Assembly (NCBI GenBank): GCA_017861415.1
Contig: JAGFXS010000035.1
Location: 1 to 10,468, forward strand
DNA from: Bacillota bacterium
GTDB taxonomy: Bacteria > Bacillota > Clostridia > Oscillospirales > Oscillospiraceae
DNA: 10,468 nt
Reading direction: 5' to 3'
Below, piece after piece: positions 6,688 through 10,468 of the stretch. The translations under genes were made by a program, and so were the position numbers. Positions within the stretch are counted from its first letter, which is position 1, and each line of letters opens with the position of its first letter. A model generated the notes under the pieces. That model made no database searches, was not told the DNA's origin, and saw nothing but the letters and a program-made list of their open reading frames with translations.

Positions 6688-7795
6688 TGATATCGTCCTT
6701 TCCACCCTTTAAGATAATAATCTCTCCGGATTCTTCCAAGCCTCGGATGATAGCGACAATACGGGACTGAGCTTCTTCCACGTCACGCAAGCGAACGTTG
6801 TTGGTAATTTCCAGGTCGTCCCTGATGTTCTGGGCCATACGGCTGGACATGTTGGCAAACAGCTTGTTGGCCACGTCTTTGTTGGCTGCCTTGAGGGAGA
6901 GCACCAGATCTCTGGGATCGCAATCTCGGACAAAGCGCTGGACGGACCGATCGTCCATGGAGACAATATCTTCGAAGACAAACATACGCTTTCGGATATC
7001 TTCCACCAGACCCGGGTCGTAGGTATACAGACCGTCGAAGATGGTTTTTTCGCTGGTCCGGTCCAGATTGTTCATCATGCTGGCCACATAGTCAATACCG
7101 CCAACCTTAACATTACCACTGACCACTAGGCTGGAGAACTGTTTGGCCAGCTCGGCCTCGATAAGCCGGACGGCCTCGGGAGAGGCGCTTTCCATGCGGG
7201 CCATGTTCTCCACAACTTTGATCTGGCGCTTGGGATCCAGTTGCTCTACAACTGCTGCGGCCTTGTCGGGATCCACATAGGATAGGATCAGCGAAATAGT
7301 CTGAGGGCGCTCGTTCTGCAGGGAGGAAAAGAGTGTCTTGGGATCGGTTTTGTTCAGGAATGGGAAATCCCGATTCTTTAAGGACTTGGTCACCTTTTCC
7401 AGAAGGTTGGCAGCGGCTTGGGACCCGAAGGCCTTTTCCAAAACGGACCGAGCGTATTCAATTCCGCCCTCAGTGATAGCTTTGTTGGTCATGCACATCT
7501 GGTAATACTCGTCCAAAACGCTCTCTGTCTGATCTGAATCCAGATATCCCAACTGGGCCACCTCGATGGTGATTCGCTCCACATCTTCCGGGTCCATATA
7601 TTGGTACACCTTGGAGGCCTTGTCCGCACCCAGCGAGATGACCACAGCGGCCGCTTTTTGGGCAGTGTCCATCTCAGCTAGGGGTGACTTTGTGGTGCCA
7701 CGTGAGGCATCCGCTGAGTCAGGGGCAAAGAGCGGGGAAGCTGCGCTTCCTTCAGGCTCATCAGGCTGTGCCTGAGCACGTTTTGATTTAGCCAT
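6680..7795 (-). CDS. fliG: Flagellar motor switch protein FliG
   Basis: FliG is the C-ring rotor protein that binds FliF, FliM and the stator, generating torque. The 371-residue protein contains the three usual parts. The N-domain begins near residue 42 (MDTAQKAAAVVISLGADKAS). The middle domain has NERPQTISLILSYVDPDKAA around 162-181, where the usual EHPQ motif reads ERPQ. The C-domain has the torque helix with MFVFEDIVSMDDRSVQRFVR and its conserved charged residues, then KLFANMSSRMAQNIRDDLE. Residues 1-41 form an extra Ala/Ser/Pro/Asp-rich leader absent from most FliG proteins. It seems genuinely translated: GGGAGGAG stands nine bases before the ATG at 7795, while the internal ATG (residue 42) has no ribosome site. 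The start overlaps the fliF stop by eight bases, and the stop overlaps fliH, so fliF-fliG-fliH are translationally coupled. Confidence 0.96.
   Translation of the reverse strand: MAKSKRAQAQPDEPEGSAASPLFAPDSADASRGTTKSPLAEMDTAQKAAAVVISLGADKASKVYQYMDPEDVERITIEVAQLGYLDSDQTESVLDEYYQMCMTNKAITEGGIEYARSVLEKAFGSQAAANLLEKVTKSLKNRDFPFLNKTDPKTLFSSLQNERPQTISLILSYVDPDKAAAVVEQLDPKRQIKVVENMARMESASPEAVRLIEAELAKQFSSLVVSGNVKVGGIDYVASMMNNLDRTSEKTIFDGLYTYDPGLVEDIRKRMFVFEDIVSMDDRSVQRFVRDCDPRDLVLSLKAANKDVANKLFANMSSRMAQNIRDDLEITNNVRLRDVEEAQSRIVAIIRGLEESGEIIILKGGKDDIIA
6696..6701 (-). promoter_or_regulatory. fliH ribosome binding site inside fliG
   Basis: AAAGGA reads leftward here within the last codons of fliG, eight bases ahead of the TTG at 6687. 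Its spacing favours TTG over the in-frame GTG at 6705 as the fliH start. Confidence 0.6.
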
Positions 7796-9416
7796 TTGCA
7801 GCTTCTCCTCCCTTTAGCCAGGTTTTCAGCATTACGGCAGCAATTTCAGGATTTTCTTCAGCAAACTGACGGATGTCTTTCCGAAGCTCCATGCTGCGTT
7901 CGGTTTTCAGATTCATTATATCTGCACCCGTGGGCATTACAGGCTGGTGGATTTGTTCATAGCCGGTGAGCAAAGTATCCAGCTCACGTTCCTTTTTCTT
8001 GTTTCGCTTCCGCTTGCGCAGTCTGCCAATGACGATCAACAGGATAAGGAGAAGAGCGACACCGCCGATAGCGGCATACAGGGCCCAGTCTGGAATCGGG
8101 AGGAGATTGCCGCCAGGTAGCACGCCGATGCCGGATTCGGGCGCTGTATAGAAGGGAGCAACATGAATGGAAATCTTATCGTCCTGAAGATCGTTGGTGA
8201 TTCCAGATGCTCTGGCTACCAACTCTGTTAGGTTTTGCGTGTTGACGCCGGAATTCGCAGCACTGTTAATACTGACGGAGACCATTAAATTGGACACCAC
8301 GGCCGCATAGCGCTCTACCTGCTCCTTGTCCGTGTTGACGTTGTAATTGGTTTCTCCTTGGTTTTTGGCATAGGTGGTGTTGCCATCCGCCTGTAGGTTT
8401 TGCTCAACATAGGATGGAATGTCGGAGTTTGTCTGTGCGCCTACGACCCCCCCTGCGGCATTCTCCCCGCCGCGGACAATCTCTTGGTCGTAGATTTCCT
8501 GACCAATGATCCCGCGACCTTCGGTACTGCCGTCCTGGGGCCAGGTTTCCGGCTCGGAGTACTTGGTGGACTCGCCTACAGTGTGACGCACATCAACCTC
8601 CGCATAGACAGCCACTCGGATGTTGTCCTCTCCAAAAAAGGGGGCGAGCACGGTCATGATTTCAGTGCGGGTGGAGTTGCTGATCTCTTCCTCCAATTGC
8701 AGCTTGAGCATGGAGGCATCTTCCGAGGAACTGCTGAGTGTGTCAGAACTATAGGTGTTACCGATAGAGTCAGCAATGGCTATATTGCTCATTTCAAGCC
8801 CCTTCACGGCTCTGGCAATCAAATTTCGGATGGCGCTTGCCTGTTGGCTGGTGAGCTTGGTACCCCCGTTCATGGTAACCAGCACAGAGGCCTGGGCCTT
8901 GGTAATGTTGTTGTTATTTAAGATGTAACGCTGATCGTCGCCGGCGGCAATGGTGACCACAGCGTCCTTTACGCCGTCAAAGCAACGGATTGTGGCGGAC
9001 ATGCGATCCTGCAAATCCTGCATATAGGCAATATTTCGATCCGACTCAGTAGCCATTGTGCCGATGGCGGAGCGGTAGGTTGAATAGCTAAACCCGGATT
9101 TAGGATAGCCTTCCATCAGCAGGCGGGCCTTCAGACTAGCCTCCAGATTTTCAGGCACCTCAATGGTGTTGCTCCCCACGAGACGATAGTCAGTAATTCC
9201 GTTTTCATCTAAGTAACCAACGATAGCCCTGGCTTCTTCGCTGGCCAAATCTGTAAACAACACAGTATAAGGCCGATTTGCGACAACCAGGGCGGAAATG
9301 ATTCCAATGACTGTAATGGCGCCAAGCACCACGGCGAGAAGGACTCGAGTCTTCTTTCCCATACCGGTAAAGAAGCTTTTCACCGTCCCCCACACGCCTT
9401 TTACTCTCTCATTCAA
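7788..9416 (-). CDS. fliF: Flagellar MS-ring protein FliF
   Basis: FliF assembles in the cytoplasmic membrane as the MS ring, the first structure of the basal body, housing the export gate and carrying FliG. With the TTG at 9416 the protein has 542 residues. The first membrane helix is at about 25-46 (VLLAVVLGAITVIGIISALVV). The ring-building domain follows with YTVLFTDLASEEARAIVGYL and the conserved LLMEGYPKSGFSYSTY stretch near 98-114. The second membrane helix is at about 444-463, followed by a strongly basic stop (RLRKRKRNKKK). The cytoplasmic tail ends in EENPEIAAVMLKTWLKG, the FliG-binding helix. I chose TTG 9416 because it yields the clostridial FliF opening MNERVKGVW, and GGGGGGA lies six bases upstream. 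An earlier in-frame TTG at 9431 has no ribosome site. fliE ends 40 bases upstream. Confidence 0.95.
   Translation of the reverse strand: MNERVKGVWGTVKSFFTGMGKKTRVLLAVVLGAITVIGIISALVVANRPYTVLFTDLASEEARAIVGYLDENGITDYRLVGSNTIEVPENLEASLKARLLMEGYPKSGFSYSTYRSAIGTMATESDRNIAYMQDLQDRMSATIRCFDGVKDAVVTIAAGDDQRYILNNNNITKAQASVLVTMNGGTKLTSQQASAIRNLIARAVKGLEMSNIAIADSIGNTYSSDTLSSSSEDASMLKLQLEEEISNSTRTEIMTVLAPFFGEDNIRVAVYAEVDVRHTVGESTKYSEPETWPQDGSTEGRGIIGQEIYDQEIVRGGENAAGGVVGAQTNSDIPSYVEQNLQADGNTTYAKNQGETNYNVNTDKEQVERYAAVVSNLMVSVSINSAANSGVNTQNLTELVARASGITNDLQDDKISIHVAPFYTAPESGIGVLPGGNLLPIPDWALYAAIGGVALLLILLIVIGRLRKRKRNKKKERELDTLLTGYEQIHQPVMPTGADIMNLKTERSMELRKDIRQFAEENPEIAAVMLKTWLKGGEAANG
7805..7812 (-). promoter_or_regulatory. 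fliG ribosome binding site inside fliF
   Basis: GGGAGGAG is one of the strongest ribosome sites in the window and lies in the last codons of fliF, nine bases before the fliG ATG at 7795. It fixes the upstream start and thereby supports the unusual 41-residue FliG leader. Confidence 0.85.
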
Positions 9417-9456
9417 GCATTGTCCCCCCAACTATGCTTCGGTGCCAATAATTCAA

Positions 9457-9768
9457 TTATAAGCCGATGCGCATGAGCTCGTTATATGAATCCAGAGCTT
9501 TGTTTCGCAGTTGTACCAGAAGCTCTACAGATGTAGCCGCCTTGGTACTGGCGATGGTAAGCTCAGCTGGGTTGTCCAGCTGTCCTGTGGCCATCAAATA
9601 CTGCACTTGGTTTTTTTCTGCATCGGTCTCCTTTACATTTTCAATGGCGGAGCGAAAGATATCGCCAAATAACCCGCTGGCATCCCCTTCAGATTTGTTA
9701 GTATTACTGGTCGTCTCACCGGGAAATACACTCCAAATTGGAGAAACGCTGCCGATTGTTCCACTCAT
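9457..9768 (-). CDS. fliE: Flagellar hook-basal body protein FliE
   Basis: FliE is a small exported protein joining the MS ring to the proximal rod. From the ATG at 9768 it has 103 residues, the normal family length. The N-terminal 30 are polar and variable. A helix begins near GLFGDIFRSAIENVKETDAE (about 32-51), and the conserved C-terminal signature covers about 64-103: NPAELTIASTKAATSVELLV, then QLRNKALDSYNELMRIGL, which includes the RNK and Y-x-E-[IL]-M elements of the family. A longer frame from a TTG at 9783 would use codons that contain the ribosome site itself. GGAGG at 9777-9781 stands eight bases before the ATG, so the ATG is chosen. The position between flgC and fliF matches flgB-flgC-fliE-fliF of Gram-positive operons. 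Confidence 0.95.
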   Translation of the reverse strand: MSGTIGSVSPIWSVFPGETTSNTNKSEGDASGLFGDIFRSAIENVKETDAEKNQVQYLMATGQLDNPAELTIASTKAATSVELLVQLRNKALDSYNELMRIGL

Positions 9769-9836
9769 GTTGGTGTCCTCCAAACAAAGAAAAGGTTAAT
9801 GAAACTAAATAATGTAACCGAAAAAATAAAGATAAA
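9769..9836. other. AT-rich gap between flgC and fliE
   Basis: This 68-base spacer is clearly richer in A+T than the rest of the window. It contains the fliE ribosome site (GGAGG, 9777-9781) and, just after flgC in the leftward transcript, a U-rich run (TTTATCTTTATTTTTT). The end of flgC offers only a four-pair stem (GCCC 9854-9857 with GGGC 9842-9845) ahead of it. A weak attenuator is conceivable; a standard sigma-A or sigma-D promoter is not evident. Confidence 0.4.
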
Positions 9837-10295
9837 TCAGCGCCCGATTTCAAGGGCCCTGGAAGTTACGGCTTTCAATGTATTTAATGCGGTAACGTTG
9901 GCGGAGTAGGCCTGGGTTGCGGCCATAGCATCGGTAATCTCCTTGACCAGATCAATGTTAGGAAGCTCTACATACCCTTCTGCGTTGGCATCGGGATGAT
10001 CGGGATCGTAGGAAAGCTTCAGGTCTGACGGATCTTCCACGATTTCCGCGATCCGGACACCTCCAGTATTTTGAAGCTCTCCGGCGGCTAATTTCCCTTG
10101 GGATCTCGCCAGAGCCATCCGGAAAGCGTCGCGTTGCTCCTGGGATTCGAACACTACCATTTTACGTCGATATGGGCCGCCGCCCTCTGTTCTGGTGGTG
10201 TTCATGTTCACCACATTTTCTGAAATGACATCCAGTCGAAGCTGCTGGGCCGTAAGACCGGAGCCAACAATATTCATTGAACTGAGAAAGGCCAT
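9837..10295 (-). CDS. flgC: Flagellar proximal rod protein FlgC
   Basis: FlgC is one of the proximal rod subunits of the flagellar axle in the cell envelope and is exported by the flagellar type III system. The 152-residue protein has the family's typical length. The N-terminal helix is highly conserved (MNIVGSGLTAQQLRLDVISE at residues 7-26), followed by NVVNMNTTRTEGGGPYRRKMVVF, the FlgC-specific TTRT-x-GGPYRR motif that separates it from FlgB, FlgF and FlgG. The C-terminal helix carries EITDAMAATQAYSANVTALN and ends TLKAVTSRALEIGR. Between them is the PDHPDANAEGYVELPNIDLV linker, also typical of FlgC. The ATG at 10295 lies eight bases after AAAGGAG. flgB ends 59 bases upstream. Confidence 0.97.
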   Translation of the reverse strand: MAFLSSMNIVGSGLTAQQLRLDVISENVVNMNTTRTEGGGPYRRKMVVFESQEQRDAFRMALARSQGKLAAGELQNTGGVRIAEIVEDPSDLKLSYDPDHPDANAEGYVELPNIDLVKEITDAMAATQAYSANVTALNTLKAVTSRALEIGR

Positions 10296-10354
10296 ACAAA
10301 ACGCTCCTTTCGTTACGGCACCTTAGCCGCTATATGGTAAGATCCTTTCTATGT

Positions 10355-10468
10355 CTACTGACCGCGGATGGCGGTGCGCAGAGTGGAAAAGTCGTCAGAG
10401 ATAGATTTCATTACGAATTGAAGCTGATAAGCATTGCGGGAGAGCTCCAAAGACTCATTGGATAAATT
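10355..10468 (-). CDS. flgB: Flagellar proximal rod protein FlgB (3' end, runs off the right edge)
   Basis: The last 37 codons of a gene enter from the right edge and end at a TAG (10355-10357). The peptide contains NESLELSRNAYQLQFVMKSI and then SDDFSTLRTAIRGQ. This matches the C-terminal helix of FlgB, where an Asn-x2-Tyr core and a short basic end such as LRTAIRG close the rod subunit. The frame is too short for the open-frame listing threshold but is supported by similarity and by its place directly before flgC. The start, the ribosome site and the operon promoter lie outside the window. Confidence 0.88.
   Translation of the reverse strand, partial: NLSNESLELSRNAYQLQFVMKSISDDFSTLRTAIRGQ

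Noticed and set aside
8400..8921. Plus-strand open frame of 173 codons opposite fliF
   Set aside because: It is antisense to conserved fliF sequence and has no recognisable domain.
10296..10354. Possible small gene or promoter between flgB and flgC
   Set aside because: An extra AAAGGA-like stretch is present, but no start codon follows at proper spacing and no convincing -35/-10 pair was seen.

Overview
This window is the interior of a large flagellar operon of the Gram-positive (Bacillota) type. Every recognisable gene lies on the minus strand, so transcription runs from right to left. Read in that direction the order is flgB (3' end only), flgC, fliE, fliF, fliG, fliH, fliI, fliJ, fliK, flgD, a TIGR02530-type flagellar operon gene, flgE, flbD/swrD and motA (5' end only). 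This is the fla/che operon order of Bacillus and Clostridia. The moderately high G+C content, strong AAAGGAG-type ribosome sites, frequent GTG/TTG starts and the flbD-motA junction suggest a Clostridia member, perhaps from the gut Oscillospiraceae. That assignment is inference; no marker gene is present.

Layout by position: 10355-10468 and 9837-10295 encode the proximal rod proteins FlgB and FlgC. 9457-9768 encodes FliE, the rod-to-MS-ring adaptor. 7788-9416 and 6680-7795 encode the MS ring FliF and the C-ring rotor protein FliG, with an 8-base overlap. 5884-6687, 4552-5856 and 4066-4527 encode the soluble export components FliH, FliI (ATPase) and FliJ. 2886-4010 encodes FliK, the hook-length ruler. 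2300-2866 encodes FlgD, the hook cap. 1907-2284 encodes the TIGR02530 protein. 674-1813 encodes the hook protein FlgE. 378-593 encodes FlbD/SwrD, and 1-318 the first 106 residues of the stator MotA. Together these build the basal body, export ATPase complex and hook, then begin the stator genes.

The genes are packed tightly, with overlaps or gaps of 15-93 bases, and no stretch above 300 bases lacks a gene. I saw no convincing promoter, strong intrinsic terminator, RNA gene, mobile element or CRISPR array. Several starts were revised from the longest open frame using ribosome binding sites: fliK, fliE, fliF, fliH and flbD. The most unusual non-coding feature is a near-perfect GC-rich inverted repeat between flgE and flbD with no U-tract. 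Protein-level oddities are an N-terminal extension on FliG, an acidic tail on FlgD, four cysteines in FlgE and an ERPQ variant of the FliG EHPQ motif. I see no evidence of a previously undescribed system; this is a standard flagellar locus with lineage-specific variations.
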